A stretch of 64,000 nucleotides of DNA from Nevskiaceae bacterium (GTDB lineage Bacteria > Pseudomonadota > Gammaproteobacteria > Nevskiales > Nevskiaceae): contig SCVA01000029.1 in NCBI GenBank assembly GCA_004297005.1, positions 87,552 through 151,551 on the forward strand. The letters run 5' to 3'. The stretch's first letter is position 1. Every line of letters begins with the position of its first letter. Position numbers and translations under genes: made by a program. This document shows, one piece after another, positions 49,501 through 59,201 of the stretch. The notes beneath the pieces were generated by a model, which saw only the letters and a program-made list of their open reading frames with translations, made no database searches and was not told where the DNA came from.

Positions 49501-51093
49501 TTGAGCGCCGCCAGCCTCGATTCCGGCCTGCCGCTGGACGAAACCCTGGACCAGGCGCGCGAGCGCCATCGCCGCGAATGGCTGGGCTTCCTGGCGATCT
49601 CGCTGGGCAGCTTCATCGCCATCCTCGACATCCAGATCGTCGCCAGCTCGATCAACCAGATCCAGGCCGGCCTGTCGGCCAGCGCCGACGAGATCCAGTG
49701 GGTGCAGACCGCCTACCTGATCGCCGAGGTCATCGCCATTCCGCTGTCCGGCTATCTCTCGCGCCTGCTCTCGACGCGGGTCTACTTCACGCTCTCGGCA
49801 CTTGGCTTCACCCTCGCCAGCCTGGCCTGCGCCCTGGCCTGGGATCTGCCCTCGATGATCCTGTTCCGCACGCTGCAGGGCTTTCTCGGCGGCGGCATGA
49901 TCCCCACCGCCTTCGCGGCGATGTTCCTGCTGTTCCCCGAGGACAAGCGCCGCGCGCTGCCGCAACTGATCGGCGGCCTGATGGCGATCCTTGCGCCCTC
50001 CATCGGCCCCAGCGTCGGCGGCTATCTCACCGGCGTCGCCAGCTGGCACTGGCTGTTCCTGGTCAATCTCGGGCCGGGCCTGCTCTGCGCCTGGGGGGTC
50101 TGGAGCACGGTGAAGCTGGATCAGCCGCAGCCGCAGATCTTCAAGCTCACCGACTGGCCGGGGCTGGCCTTCCTCGCACTGTTCCTCGGCTGCCTCACCT
50201 ATGCGCTCGACGAAGGTCCGCGGGTGGACTGGTTCGCCAACCGCAGCGTCGCGTTGTGCTCGCTGCTGGCCGCGCTCGGCGGCGCGCTGTTCTTCTGGCG
50301 CATGTTCAGCTGCGATCACCCCATCGTCGATCTGCGCGCCTTCCGCAACCGCAATTTCGCGCTCACCTCGCTGGTGTCGCTGGTGCTGGGCATGAGCATG
50401 TTCACCCTGATCTATCTCACCCCGTTGTTCCTCGGCCGGGTGCGCGGCTACAGCGCCCTGCAGATCGGCGAGGTGATGGCGGTGCAGGGCGTGGCGATGT
50501 TCCTCACCGCGCCGGTCGCCGGCCGGCTGTCGCGCAGCCTGGACCCGCGGCAGATCATCGCCGTCGGCCTGCTGCTGGTGGCCACCGGCTCCTGGATCAA
50601 CGGCCACATGACCGCCGACTGGGGGCACCAGCAATTCCTCTGGCCGCAGATCCTGCGTGGCGCCGGGATGATCTTCGCCTTCATCCCGATGACCAATCTG
50701 GCGCTAGGCACCATGCCCAGCGAGGAGGTCAAGAACGCCAGCGGCCTCTACACCGTCACTCGCAACCTCGGCGGCGCCATCGGCCTGGCCCTGGTCGGCA
50801 CCCTGCTCAACGGCCGGCTCTGGCTGCACTGGCAGGGGCTGGCGGCGACGCTGAGCCGCGAGCGCAGCGGCGTCTACGACTATCTGCACGGCGCCGCCGC
50901 GCAACTGGGGCCGGTTGGCGAAAGCGACCCGCGCGCGCTGGGCCTGCTCAACCAACTGGCCCAGCAGCAGGCGCTGACCATGGCCTACAACGACATGTAT
51001 CTGCTGCTTGGCGTGCTGGTGGCGGCGACGCTGCTGCTGGTGCCCCTGATCGAGAAACCACGACCAGACACGGAGATCGGCGTGGCGCATTAG
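49501..51093 (+). CDS. MFS transporter of the DHA2 (EmrB/QacA) type
   Basis: About 530 residues with 14 predicted membrane helices: GSFIAILDIQIVASSINQIQ in helix 1, QWVQTAYLIAEVIAIPLSG, GFLGGGMIPTAFA, and later GVWSTVKLDQPQPQI. DHA2 proteins export drugs, lipids or other hydrophobic solutes using the proton gradient. No ATG is available at the N-terminus; TTG at 49501 fits the start of conserved sequence, but the ribosome-binding site is poorly placed, so the start is uncertain. The upstream frame to 49342 crosses a repeat. It lies between the acyl-CoA dehydrogenase and DUF1329 genes. Confidence 0.88.
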   Translation: MSAASLDSGLPLDETLDQARERHRREWLGFLAISLGSFIAILDIQIVASSINQIQAGLSASADEIQWVQTAYLIAEVIAIPLSGYLSRLLSTRVYFTLSALGFTLASLACALAWDLPSMILFRTLQGFLGGGMIPTAFAAMFLLFPEDKRRALPQLIGGLMAILAPSIGPSVGGYLTGVASWHWLFLVNLGPGLLCAWGVWSTVKLDQPQPQIFKLTDWPGLAFLALFLGCLTYALDEGPRVDWFANRSVALCSLLAALGGALFFWRMFSCDHPIVDLRAFRNRNFALTSLVSLVLGMSMFTLIYLTPLFLGRVRGYSALQIGEVMAVQGVAMFLTAPVAGRLSRSLDPRQIIAVGLLLVATGSWINGHMTADWGHQQFLWPQILRGAGMIFAFIPMTNLALGTMPSEEVKNASGLYTVTRNLGGAIGLALVGTLLNGRLWLHWQGLAATLSRERSGVYDYLHGAAAQLGPVGESDPRALGLLNQLAQQQALTMAYNDMYLLLGVLVAATLLLVPLIEKPRPDTEIGVAH

Positions 51094-51120
51094 CGGTCGA
51101 TACCAAAGGACGGAGGAGAC

Positions 51121-52482
51121 ATGAAAATCATCATCGCCGGCCTGCTGCTGGGCAGCCTGGCCGCAAGCGCACTGGCGCAGGCACCGAACCTGGCGGCGCG
51201 CGCCGCTGAGCTTGGCGGCGCCAGGCTGACTTGCACCGGCGCCGAACGCGCCGGCGGCAAGAGCGGCGTGGCCGCCTACCGCGGTCAGTGGCTGGACAGT
51301 TGGCCGGGCATGAAGAGCGCCCAGGGCTACGATCCCGGCCCCTATGCCGACGAACAGCCGCTCTACACCATTACTGCCGACAACGCCGAGCAGTACGCGG
51401 CCCTGTTGAGCGACGGCCAGAAGGCCCTGTTCGCCAAGTATCCGAAGAGCTTCCGGATGCCGGTCTACCCCAGCCATCGCGACTTCCGCTTCCCCGATCT
51501 GGCCTGCGAGCAGACCCGCCGCAATCTGGAGACCGCCAGACTGAAGAGCGAAGGCCTGGAGCTGAGCGGCGTCCACGGCGGCATACCCTTCCCCTTCCCG
51601 GCCAGCGGCCTGGAAGCGATCTGGAACGTAATGGCCACCCGCCACGTCTGGAACGAGACCGCCACCGTCGATACCGCCGACGTCTTCCCCAGCGGCAAGA
51701 TCGCCTGGGGCAAGATGAAGTACCTCACTCTGGCTCCCGGCGCCGCGCCGGACGGCAGCGGCAAGGTCGAGAACAACATCGCCGCCTACTTCCTTTCCGA
51801 GATGCTGCTACCGGCGCGCGACAAGGGCAGCATCGGAGTGGGCTTCCAGCCGTACAACTTCAAGGACGGCAGCACCCATGTCTGGCAGTACAACCCGGGC
51901 ACGCGGCGCCTGCGGCAGGCGCCGGACATCGCCTTCGACTACCCGGTTCCGCCCTCGGGACTGCGTACCGTCGATGACGACCATCTGTTCAACGGTTCGC
52001 CCGAGCGCTACCAGTGGAAGCTGCTCGGCAAGCGCGAGCTCTTGATCCCCTACAACAATTTCCGGATCAACGATCCGACGCTCAAGTACGAGGCCCTGCT
52101 CCCTCCCGACAGCCTCAACCCCGACTACCAGCGCTACGAGCTGCACCGGGTCTGGGTGATCGAGGGGACGCTGAAGAAGGGACTGCGCCACGTCTACGGC
52201 CGACGGATGATCTACGCCGACGAGGACAACTGGCTGGCGCACTGGGCCGACAACTACGACACCCGTGGCCAGCTCTGGCGCACCGCGATGGTCAACTACC
52301 GCTACGCACCAGATGCCCAGGCCTTTCACCGCGGCGTGTCGATCTACCATGACCTCAACCTCGGCGCCTATGAAGCCACCTACCTGGTCAACGAGGCCGG
52401 CAAGGGCTGGTGGCGACTCAACCGCACGGATCTGAATCCGCAGATGTTCAACCCCAATGCCGTGACCCGTAGCGGTCACTGA
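51121..52482 (+). CDS. DUF1329 LolB-like envelope protein, copy 1
   Basis: 453 residues. A signal peptide ends ASALAQA (about residue 20). Family blocks: FPFPASGLEAIWNVM, WQYNPGTRRLRQAPDIAFDYPVPPSGLRTVDDDHLFNGSPERYQWKLLGKRELLIPYNNFRIN and YGRRMIYADEDNWLAHWADNYD. DUF1329 proteins are periplasmic or outer-membrane beta-rich proteins with a LolB-like fold, thought to handle hydrophobic molecules. The ATG at 51121 follows GGAGGAG. The next gene starts 14 bases after its stop. Paralog of the gene at 57021-58397. Confidence 0.92.
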   Translation: MKIIIAGLLLGSLAASALAQAPNLAARAAELGGARLTCTGAERAGGKSGVAAYRGQWLDSWPGMKSAQGYDPGPYADEQPLYTITADNAEQYAALLSDGQKALFAKYPKSFRMPVYPSHRDFRFPDLACEQTRRNLETARLKSEGLELSGVHGGIPFPFPASGLEAIWNVMATRHVWNETATVDTADVFPSGKIAWGKMKYLTLAPGAAPDGSGKVENNIAAYFLSEMLLPARDKGSIGVGFQPYNFKDGSTHVWQYNPGTRRLRQAPDIAFDYPVPPSGLRTVDDDHLFNGSPERYQWKLLGKRELLIPYNNFRINDPTLKYEALLPPDSLNPDYQRYELHRVWVIEGTLKKGLRHVYGRRMIYADEDNWLAHWADNYDTRGQLWRTAMVNYRYAPDAQAFHRGVSIYHDLNLGAYEATYLVNEAGKGWWRLNRTDLNPQMFNPNAVTRSGH

Positions 52483-52496
52483 TAAGGAGCACCGCC

Positions 52497-53030
52497 ATGC
52501 CACTGAGTCCGCTACAGCTCGCCGCACGCGCCGAGGCGCTGCAGGCCGCCTTCGTCGAAGCCGCCCGCCGCAACGAATGGGCCTGGATCGCCGACGAGTT
52601 CTACGCCCCGGACTGCGAGTACCTCTGCGAGTACGCCGGCACAATGCGGGTGTTCGCCAAGAACCGCGACGAGATCCGCGCCACCCATTACGGCCGCGAC
52701 ATGATGGTGGGCTGGGAGGGCTGGAGCTTTCCCATCGAGCGTTACACCAGCCACGGCAACCAGATCATCACCCACTGGTGGAACCGCGGGCCGGGCTTGC
52801 GCGCCGACGGCAGCTACTACCAGACCCCGGGTGTGTCCTTCATCACCGTCGGCGACGACGGCCTGTTCACCTACCAGCTCGACCTCTTCGACCTCGCCCA
52901 CCAGATGAAACTCTGCGACGAGCTGGAAGCGGCCGGCCTGCTGTCTCCGACGCTGAAAGCGAACTGGGTGGTACCGACCAAGCACCGGCTGATCGCGCAG
53001 CTGAGCCAGGGGCTGCCGCCTATCGCCTAA
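52497..53030 (+). CDS. SnoaL-like / NTF2-type protein
   Basis: 177 residues with an NTF2-like pattern: QAAFVEAARRNEWAWIADEFYAPDCEYLCEYAGTMRVF, RDMMVGWEGWSFPIERYT, and the terminal LDLFDLAHQMKLCDELEAAG. Similar to small cyclases or isomerases in secondary-metabolite and steroid pathways; the reaction is unknown. It is the last gene of the plus-strand run after DUF1329 and shares only fold with the 47.6 kb protein. Confidence 0.78.
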   Translation: MPLSPLQLAARAEALQAAFVEAARRNEWAWIADEFYAPDCEYLCEYAGTMRVFAKNRDEIRATHYGRDMMVGWEGWSFPIERYTSHGNQIITHWWNRGPGLRADGSYYQTPGVSFITVGDDGLFTYQLDLFDLAHQMKLCDELEAAGLLSPTLKANWVVPTKHRLIAQLSQGLPPIA

Positions 53031-53093
53031 GCCGCCAATGCAACACGCCGCAGGCGAGCCAACCGGACTCGGCGACAACCTGAGCAGGGAGGC

Positions 53094-53651
53094 TTACAGA
53101 TAGCTGTTCAGCACCAGGATATTGAGCGACCAGCGGACGTCGGACAGGCTGTATTCCCCGCCTTCGGCCTTCCCAGCGCTCAGGCGCTCCAGTTCGCCCA
53201 GGCGCAGTGATAAGCGCTCGGCGCGGCCGGCACTGATCAAGGGCGAGAGCAGGTCGATCTGAGCGTTGATCCGTTCCGCCTCGCGGCTCAGCGTCTCGAC
53301 GAAGGGAGCCAGCCGGCTTTCCTTTTCCGCCAGGCGGAATCCCGCGATGACCGGCGCCAGCGCGTTGCGCAACTGAGCCGCCGCCTGATAGCGCGCCCGC
53401 AGTTGTTCCAGCCGGGGAGAAAACCAGTAGACCAACACCCCGCCCAGTAGCGCGCCGAAGATCAGGGCCAGCCCCAGAGGCCAGTCCGATGCGGACCCGG
53501 CCGTGGGGTCGCCTGCCGGCGCCACGGCGGTCTGCGCCTGACTGATGGACTGTTTCGCGGCGGCTCGCGCGGCCCCAAAAAACTCCGACGTCGGCACCGG
53601 GGGGCAGCCCTCCTCGGTGCAGGGACCACTCAGGTCGGTGGCCAATCGCAT
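53094..53651 (-). CDS. Membrane-anchored coiled-coil protein of unknown family
   Basis: 185 residues. An N-terminal 55-residue region contains a CTEEGCPP motif and has no evident signal; one membrane helix follows at about 58-76 (LGLALIFGALLGGVLVYWF), then 100 residues of charged helical sequence with coiled-coil character (LRARYQAAAQLRNALAP, ETLSREAERINAQIDLL). I do not recognise the family. It lies beyond the cysC terminator, so it is a separate unit. Confidence 0.6.
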   Translation of the reverse strand: MRLATDLSGPCTEEGCPPVPTSEFFGAARAAAKQSISQAQTAVAPAGDPTAGSASDWPLGLALIFGALLGGVLVYWFSPRLEQLRARYQAAAQLRNALAPVIAGFRLAEKESRLAPFVETLSREAERINAQIDLLSPLISAGRAERLSLRLGELERLSAGKAEGGEYSLSDVRWSLNILVLNSYL

Positions 53652-53790
53652 GAAAGATGTCTCCGCGCTTCTTCTGATGATCCCAAGGTCCGCTGAATGT
53701 CAGCGCCCTCCCTGCCCAGAAGTGTAGGGCAAGCCTCGGCGATTGGAACCCGCCCGAAACTGCGGCCCCAGGCTTCGGCAGACAAAAAAA

Positions 53791-53809
53791 ACCCCGGCAG
53801 GGCCGGGGT
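53791..53809 (-). terminator. Intrinsic terminator of the P450-cysC operon
   Basis: ACCCCGGC / GCCGGGGT around AGG, with eight A residues to its left giving a U-tract for minus-strand transcripts. It lies about 85 bases after the cysC stop. Confidence 0.92.
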
Positions 53810-53893
53810 AGCTGTCACCAGGGAAGAGTCGCCGGCATGCTGCCGACTGCCTCCCTCTGATGCGCGGTGTCGCGAATAGGTTGTAAAGCCCAC

Positions 53894-54526
53894 TCAGACG
53901 GCGAGCAGGATGCCGCGCTTTTCCAGAAGGGCGATCACCGCCGCCACTTCCTCGTCCAGGCTCATCTCGGCGGTTTTCAGCACCAGCTCGGGCTTTTCCG
54001 GCGCCTCGTAGGGATCGCTGATACCGGTGAAATTCTTGATTTCGCCGGCGCGCGCCTTCTTGTACAGGCCCTTGGGATCGCGCTTCTCGGCCTCGCCCAG
54101 CGGGCAGTCGACATAGACCTCGATGAACTCCATGCCGGCCTGCTCGTGCAGCGCGCGGGCGCTGTCGCGGTCGGCGCGGTAGGGGCTGATGAAGCTGGTC
54201 AGCGCCAGCACGCCGGTGTCGACGAACAACTTGGCGATCTCGCCGATGCGGCGGATGTTCTCGGTACGGTCCTCGGCGGAGAAGCCGAGGTTCTTGTTGA
54301 TGCCGAGCCGGATGTTGTCGCCATCGAGCCGGTAGCAAAGCCGGCCACGCTTGGCCAGCTCCTTCTCAAGGGCCACCGCGACCGTGCTCTTGCCACTGCC
54401 GGAGAGGCCGGTGAACCACAGCGTGGCGCCCTTCTGGCCGAGGATGCGGTAGCGGTCGGTGCGGGAGACTTCGCCGTCGTGCCAGACGACGTTGGTGGCT
54501 TTCACAGCGTTTGAGCTAGCGGTCAT
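53894..54526 (-). CDS. cysC: Adenylylsulfate (APS) kinase
   Basis: 210 residues. The Walker A loop is [48 protein letters not shown] is the conserved APS-binding stretch; [16 protein letters not shown] and the [28 protein letters not shown] lid follow. CysC phosphorylates APS to PAPS, the sulfate donor for assimilation and for sulfotransferases. Here it is standalone, without cysD, cysN or cysH nearby. The ATG at 54526 overlaps the stop of the aldehyde dehydrogenase gene by four bases, so it is translationally coupled to a catabolic operon. Confidence 0.96.
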   Translation of the reverse strand: MTASSNAVKATNVVWHDGEVSRTDRYRILGQKGATLWFTGLSGSGKSTVAVALEKELAKRGRLCYRLDGDNIRLGINKNLGFSAEDRTENIRRIGEIAKLFVDTGVLALTSFISPYRADRDSARALHEQAGMEFIEVYVDCPLGEAEKRDPKGLYKKARAGEIKNFTGISDPYEAPEKPELVLKTAEMSLDEEVAAVIALLEKRGILLAV

Positions 54527-56019
54527 TTCTTGAATGCGTTGGTGAGCTTGAGAAGGCCGCCCATGAAGTTGAGGACGCCGTCCGGCATTTTGACACCCTT
54601 GTTGAGCATCCAGCCAATGGCTTCCTTGTACTTGTCGCTGTACGGCGGGAACATCATGTCGGGGTCGCCGATGCCGGGACCGTCTTCCACCACCGCGCGC
54701 TGGTTGGAGCACTCCAGGAAGCTGTAGTGGCCGCCGATGCGGCCGATGCCACTGGAATTCACGCCGCCGAACGGCAGGTGTGGGTTGGTTCCGGACTGGA
54801 TCAGATTGTGGTTGACCACCACGCTGCCCGAGGTGGTGTGGCTAAGCCAGTAGGCAATGGCATCACGATCCTTGGCGAAGATATAGGAGCCCAGAGGCTT
54901 CGGCCGGGTCTTGATCTCGGCGACCGCCTCCTCGCGGTTCTTGAACGGCACCACACAGATGATCGGCCCGAAGATCTCCTCGGTCATGATCCGCATGCTG
55001 TTGTTGACGTTGGAAAGCACAGTGGGTGCGATAAACAGGTCATCGCCGTCGGTCTCGCCACCGCACTCGACTACTGCACCCTTGGCGATCGCGTCGTCGA
55101 GCAGACCCTTGATGCGGTCGAAGTGGCGACGATTGACGATGCGCGGCAGCTCGGCCGACTTCTGGAAGCCGGCGCCGCTGGCGTTGTACATGGCCTTCAT
55201 CGACGCCGACAGCGCCTCGATGAACGGCCGCTGCACCGACTCGTGCACCAGCGCGTAGTCGGGCGCTAGGCAGACCTGACCGCAATTGGCGACACGACCC
55301 CAGGAAATCTTCTTGCCGGCCTCGGCGACATCGGCGCTGGCGTCGATGATGGTCGGATTCTTGCCGCCCATCTCCAGCGTCACCGAGGCGAAGTGCTCGG
55401 CGGCGGCCTTCATCACCAGGCGACCGACAGCGTGGCCGCCAATGAAAAAAATGTGGTTGAAGGGAAGCGTGAGGACTTCCTGGGCGACCTCCGGGCCACC
55501 CTGCACCACCGCGAACTCATCCTCCGGGAACACCTTGGCGATGATGTCGGCCAGCACCTGCGCCGAATGCGGCGCCAGCTCGCTGGGCTTGAGCATCATG
55601 GTACAGCCGGCGGCGATGGCGCCCATCAGCGGCACCAGGCCGATGGCGATCGGCGCGTTCCATGTCGCCAGGTTCAGCACCACGCCCTTGGGCTCGTACT
55701 GCACGTAGCACTTCTTGCCCAGGGTCATCAGCGTGCCCTGGATCTTGCCCGGCGCCATCCAGTCCTTGATGTGGCTGGCAATGAATTCGGCCTCGCCCTT
55801 CACCATCAGCAACTGCGCGTCGATGTCGGTATCGGTGAGCCGCAGTTCCTTACGTCCGGCTTCAAGGATCGCCGGACGCGCGTCCAGCGTGGCCTTGAGC
55901 AGCTTCAGCAACTTGTCGGCGCGCTGCTCGGCGGTCGTTTCACGAATCGCCGGCGCCTTGGCGGCGAGGCGGTCGAACAGGCGGCGCAGCTCGGTCGGCG
56001 GAGTGACGGGAGCGTTCAT
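54523..56019 (-). CDS. Aldehyde dehydrogenase (class-3 / coniferyl-aldehyde type)
   Basis: 498 residues. The catalytic Cys250 is in [15 protein letters not shown], with a second Cys at 246, and Glu216 is in [37 protein letters not shown] is the N-terminal family block. It oxidises an aldehyde to an acid with NAD(P). The C-terminal hydrophobic [17 protein letters not shown] could be a membrane-associating helix, as in fatty-aldehyde dehydrogenases. Its stop overlaps cysC. Upstream gene: SDR, 67 bases away. Confidence 0.94.
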   Translation of the reverse strand: MNAPVTPPTELRRLFDRLAAKAPAIRETTAEQRADKLLKLLKATLDARPAILEAGRKELRLTDTDIDAQLLMVKGEAEFIASHIKDWMAPGKIQGTLMTLGKKCYVQYEPKGVVLNLATWNAPIAIGLVPLMGAIAAGCTMMLKPSELAPHSAQVLADIIAKVFPEDEFAVVQGGPEVAQEVLTLPFNHIFFIGGHAVGRLVMKAAAEHFASVTLEMGGKNPTIIDASADVAEAGKKISWGRVANCGQVCLAPDYALVHESVQRPFIEALSASMKAMYNASGAGFQKSAELPRIVNRRHFDRIKGLLDDAIAKGAVVECGGETDGDDLFIAPTVLSNVNNSMRIMTEEIFGPIICVVPFKNREEAVAEIKTRPKPLGSYIFAKDRDAIAYWLSHTTSGSVVVNHNLIQSGTNPHLPFGGVNSSGIGRIGGHYSFLECSNQRAVVEDGPGIGDPDMMFPPYSDKYKEAIGWMLNKGVKMPDGVLNFMGGLLKLTNAFKK

Positions 56020-56042
56020 GGTTTCTTCCTCTTGCTATTGCT

Positions 56043-56080
56043 CCCTCCCCCGCACGCGGGGGAGGGCCGGGGTGGGGGCG
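56043..56080. repeat. GC-rich inverted repeat with G-rich flank
   Basis: Perfect 11-base arms CCCTCCCCCGC / GCGGGGGAGGG around two bases, followed by CGGGGTGGGGGCG, matching the block at 49393-49419. It lies between the SDR and aldehyde dehydrogenase genes of the operon. Confidence 0.65.
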
Positions 56081-56086
56081 GCTCGA

Positions 56087-56953
56087 CTAAGCCTTGTACG
56101 AGGGAATCTTGAACGCCGAACGCATCATCGCTTCGAGCTGTCCGTCGGAAAGCAGTCGACGCATGAGACCCATCGGCTTCACGTCCTTGCCCAGCAGCTC
56201 CATCGGCGCCCACTTCTTCTTGTCGAGGATCTTCAGCGTGCCTTCCAGCGCCTGCTCGGGCGTGGCGCCGCTCTTCTCCAGCATGTCGGGCAGCACCTGC
56301 TCCATCACCTTCTTGAGGTAAGGGTCGTAGGCCTTGCGCACCGCCTCCGGCTGCATGGCCCAGGTCTTCTTGGTGTTCTCGTGGGCATTGGCCGACATCG
56401 CGGTGAGCACGCCTCCCGGGATGATCGAGGTGACCTGGATACCGAACGGCGCCAGCTCGTGGCGCAGGGTGAGCGTCATGCCGTGGATGGCGTGCTTGCT
56501 CATGTTGTAGGCGCCGGCACCGACCGGATTGGCGATGATCGCGCCGGAGCTGTAGTTGGCGATGCGCGAGCCCGGTGCGTTCCTGCGCAGCAGCGGCAGA
56601 AAGGCCTGCACCACCCGCAACTGGCCGAAGGTGTTGATCTGGAACAGGCGCTCGGCCTGGCTGAGGTCGGCGCCTTCCAGCACACCGACGCCGATGTTGG
56701 CGACGCCGGCGACGTTCATCAGCAGGTCGATGCCCTTGCCGGCCAGCGCTTTCTCGACGAACTCGGCGCTGCGCTGCACCGACTCGGTCTTGGAGACATC
56801 CTGATCGACAAGAGTGACCGACTCGCTGTTGGCGAGGTCGGTAGGCGCGCCCGGCAGTACGCCGGCAAACACCCGCCAGCCGCGCCGCGAGAGCGCCTTG
56901 ACCAGCAGGTTGGCCTGGCCGACGTTGGCGCCGGTAATGAATGCGGTCTTCAC
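56087..56953 (-). CDS. Short-chain dehydrogenase/reductase
   Basis: 288 residues. Nucleotide-binding TGANVGQANLLVKALSRRG, NVAGVANIG, catalytic Ser in IANYSSGAII, 13 residues before Tyr in GAYNMSKHAI, with Lys four residues on. The long C-terminus (about 190-288) with AMQPEAVRKAYDPYLKKV is typical of SDRs acting on hydrophobic substrates. Most likely an alcohol dehydrogenase acting after the P450. It sits in the operon between DUF1329 and the aldehyde dehydrogenase. Confidence 0.92.
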   Translation of the reverse strand: MKTAFITGANVGQANLLVKALSRRGWRVFAGVLPGAPTDLANSESVTLVDQDVSKTESVQRSAEFVEKALAGKGIDLLMNVAGVANIGVGVLEGADLSQAERLFQINTFGQLRVVQAFLPLLRRNAPGSRIANYSSGAIIANPVGAGAYNMSKHAIHGMTLTLRHELAPFGIQVTSIIPGGVLTAMSANAHENTKKTWAMQPEAVRKAYDPYLKKVMEQVLPDMLEKSGATPEQALEGTLKILDKKKWAPMELLGKDVKPMGLMRRLLSDGQLEAMMRSAFKIPSYKA

Positions 56954-57020
56954 AGAATCAGATCCCTCACATGAAAACGGGGCGGCAACCGTTGCCGCCC
57001 CGTTATGAAAACTCCCGGAC

Positions 57021-58397
57021 TCAGTGCCCGCCGCGGGCCGCGGCTTCCGGGCTGAACATCGCCGGCTTCATCGGCTGGTTGATGCGCCACCAATCCTTGC
57101 CACGCTCGTTGACCAGATAGCCGGCCTCGTAGGCGCCGGAGGAAAGGTCGTGATAGATGGTCGCGCCGCGATGGAAGGCCTTCGACTCCTGCGAGTAGAA
57201 GAAGTTGACGAAGTTGGCGCGCCAGAGCTGGCCGCGGCCGTCGTAGTTGTCGGCCCACAGCGTCATCCAGGCGTCTTCATCGAGATAGAGCACGCGCTTG
57301 CTGTAGATGTGGCGCACGCCGGACTTCAAGGTGCCTTCCACCACCCACACGCGATGCAGCTCGTAGCGCACGTACTCGGGATTCACGGTATCCGGCTTGA
57401 TCAGATCCTTGTACTTGATCGCCGGGTCGTTGATCTTGAAGTTGTGGTAGGGAACGTAGATTTCCTTCTTGCCGATCAGCTTCCAGGTGTAGCGCTCGGG
57501 CGAGCCGTTGAAGCCGTAGTCGTCGTCCACCGTGCGCAGGCCGGCCGGCGGCACCGGGTAGTCGAAGCCCACCTCGGGCGCCTGGCGCACACGGCGGATG
57601 CCGGGGCTGTACTGCCAGGAGGCGGTGGCGTCCTTGGTGAAATCGTTGGGTTGGTAGCCAACGGCGGTAAAGCCCTTGTCGCGTTCCGGCAGGATGTAGC
57701 TGGTGTAGAAGTAGGAATTGATCTTGTCCTGGAACGAACCGCGCTTCTCGGGATCGTTGCCGGGGTTGTAGGTCATGAACTTGTTGCGACCCCAGGCGAT
57801 GCTGCCGTTGGCGTAGACATCGGCGATGTCGGTGACCGCCTGCTCGGTGGAGGCACGGTGCGGGTTGATGGTGTTCCACACCGCTTCCAGACCGGAGGCC
57901 GGGAACGGGAACGGGATCGCACCGGAGGTGCCGGTGATGCCCAGGCCGTCGTGCACGACCTCGGCACTCACCGCGTTCTTCTTCACCGTCTCGCAGACCC
58001 AGGGCATGTTCCCGAAGTCGCGATGGCTCTGGTAGACGTTGATGCGGTAGGACTTCGGGTACTTCTTCAGCAGTGCCTTCTGGCCTTCGGTGAGCTTGTC
58101 GGCGTACTGGGCGAAGTTGTCGCCGCTGATGGTGAACTTCGGCTTTTCGTCGGCATAGGGGCCGGGCTCGTAGCCAAAGGGCTTGCTCTGGCCCGGCCAG
58201 GTGCCGACGTACTTGCCGCTGAACTCGGCAACCCCGCTGGCCGTGCCGGCGCGCTCGGCGCCCATGCAGGTGTACTTCGGGCCATCGAGTTCCGCTGCCT
58301 TGGCGGCGGGCACCTTGGCCAGTGCGGCCTGCATCGGCAATGCCAGCATGAATGCCAGCGCGCCTGTTTTTAGAGCGACCTTGGTCGTCGATTTCAT
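57021..58397 (-). CDS. DUF1329 LolB-like envelope protein, copy 2
   Basis: 458 residues. A signal peptide ends ALAKVP (about residue 27). It shares with the 51.1 kb copy the blocks IPFPFPASGLEAVWNTI, WQYSPGIRRVRQAPEVGFDYPVPPAGLRTVDDDYGFNGSPERYTWKL and VWVVEGTLKSGVRHIYSKRVLYLDEDAWMTLWADNYDGRG. I chose the ATG at 58397 because GGAGGAGAG precedes it. It is in the P450-cysC operon, and is likely a periplasmic carrier or assembly factor for a hydrophobic substrate; that function is inferred from family context. Confidence 0.93.
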   Translation of the reverse strand: MKSTTKVALKTGALAFMLALPMQAALAKVPAAKAAELDGPKYTCMGAERAGTASGVAEFSGKYVGTWPGQSKPFGYEPGPYADEKPKFTISGDNFAQYADKLTEGQKALLKKYPKSYRINVYQSHRDFGNMPWVCETVKKNAVSAEVVHDGLGITGTSGAIPFPFPASGLEAVWNTINPHRASTEQAVTDIADVYANGSIAWGRNKFMTYNPGNDPEKRGSFQDKINSYFYTSYILPERDKGFTAVGYQPNDFTKDATASWQYSPGIRRVRQAPEVGFDYPVPPAGLRTVDDDYGFNGSPERYTWKLIGKKEIYVPYHNFKINDPAIKYKDLIKPDTVNPEYVRYELHRVWVVEGTLKSGVRHIYSKRVLYLDEDAWMTLWADNYDGRGQLWRANFVNFFYSQESKAFHRGATIYHDLSSGAYEAGYLVNERGKDWWRINQPMKPAMFSPEAAARGGH

Positions 58398-58510
58398 TAC
58401 CGTCTCTCCTCCGGTTTTCGTTGTGTGAATGCTAGGCGCAAGCGAGGCTGGCGCCTCGTCCGAACCGAGTATGCTCGCCATCGTCACGCGCCGTGGCGGG
58501 CGCGCCGGAC

Positions 58511-58993
58511 TCAGCGATAGTTCTTCAGCAGCGCGATGGCGGCCTGGGTTTCTTCGTCGGCTTTCTTGACCATGTCGTTCACCACCATCTTCTCGATGGT
58601 GCCGCCCACCAGCGGAATCTTCGACTTGATGTCCCAGGCGAAGTTGACCACGCAGCCCTGGCCTTCATCGCGCATCGAGGTCACGCAGGACATGTCCAAC
58701 GGCATGCCCTTGAGCTCCACCACCACACGGCCGGTCTTGCTGGCCAGATCCCAGCTCTCGTCGTTGACCACGGTCGATTCCGGCGCGTTCTTGCCCATGC
58801 CCGGCATCGACACCGGCACCTTGCGTTCGATCCGGATGCTGAAGCTCTTGCCGTCGCTGTTGCAGCTCAGCACCTGGTACTTGCCGGAATAGCCGGTGGC
58901 ATCGAGCTTCCGGGTGTGAAAGTCGCGGTCGGCGAACATCTTCATCACCACCGACGAGGGCGCCGGGTAGCGCGACTGCATTTCGTGCTTCAT
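58511..58993 (-). CDS. DUF2505 protein (START-like fold)
   Basis: 160 residues: EMQSRYPAPSSVVMKMFADRDFHTRKLDAT, a middle strand set, and a C-terminal IEKMVVNDMVKKADEETQAAIALLK helix, fitting the helix-grip SRPBCC-type DUF2505. Such proteins bind lipids or hydrophobic compounds. I chose the ATG at 58993 with CAGGAG at good spacing. It sits between rubredoxin and DUF1329 in the operon. Confidence 0.85.
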   Translation of the reverse strand: MKHEMQSRYPAPSSVVMKMFADRDFHTRKLDATGYSGKYQVLSCNSDGKSFSIRIERKVPVSMPGMGKNAPESTVVNDESWDLASKTGRVVVELKGMPLDMSCVTSMRDEGQGCVVNFAWDIKSKIPLVGGTIEKMVVNDMVKKADEETQAAIALLKNYR

Positions 58994-59018
58994 GAATTCT
59001 CCTGTGGCTTTGTGCGGT

Positions 59019-59183
59019 TTATTCGTCTTGCGGCTCGAAGGATTCCTTCGGCGAGCCGCATTCCGGGCAGACCCAGTCCTCGGGCAGATCGGCGAAGGCG
59101 GTTCCCGGAGCGATCCCGCTCTCGGGCATGCCCTTGGCCTCGTCGTAGACATGACCACAGATGATGCAGATCCATTTTTTCAT
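59019..59183 (-). CDS. Rubredoxin
   Basis: 54 residues, too short for many gene callers. Two cysteine pairs, [13 protein letters not shown] and [15 protein letters not shown], are the iron ligands, and the spacing and length match rubredoxin. The ATG at 59183 has AGGAG five bases upstream. Rubredoxins carry single electrons, in hydrocarbon degraders usually to alkane hydroxylases. Here it lies just downstream of a P450 gene and no ferredoxin is present, so it may serve the P450 or an unlinked oxygenase. No rubredoxin reductase is in the window. Confidence 0.95.
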   Translation of the reverse strand: MKKWICIICGHVYDEAKGMPESGIAPGTAFADLPEDWVCPECGSPKESFEPQDE

Positions 59184-59201
59184 GACGCTCTCCTGAAGGA
59201 T

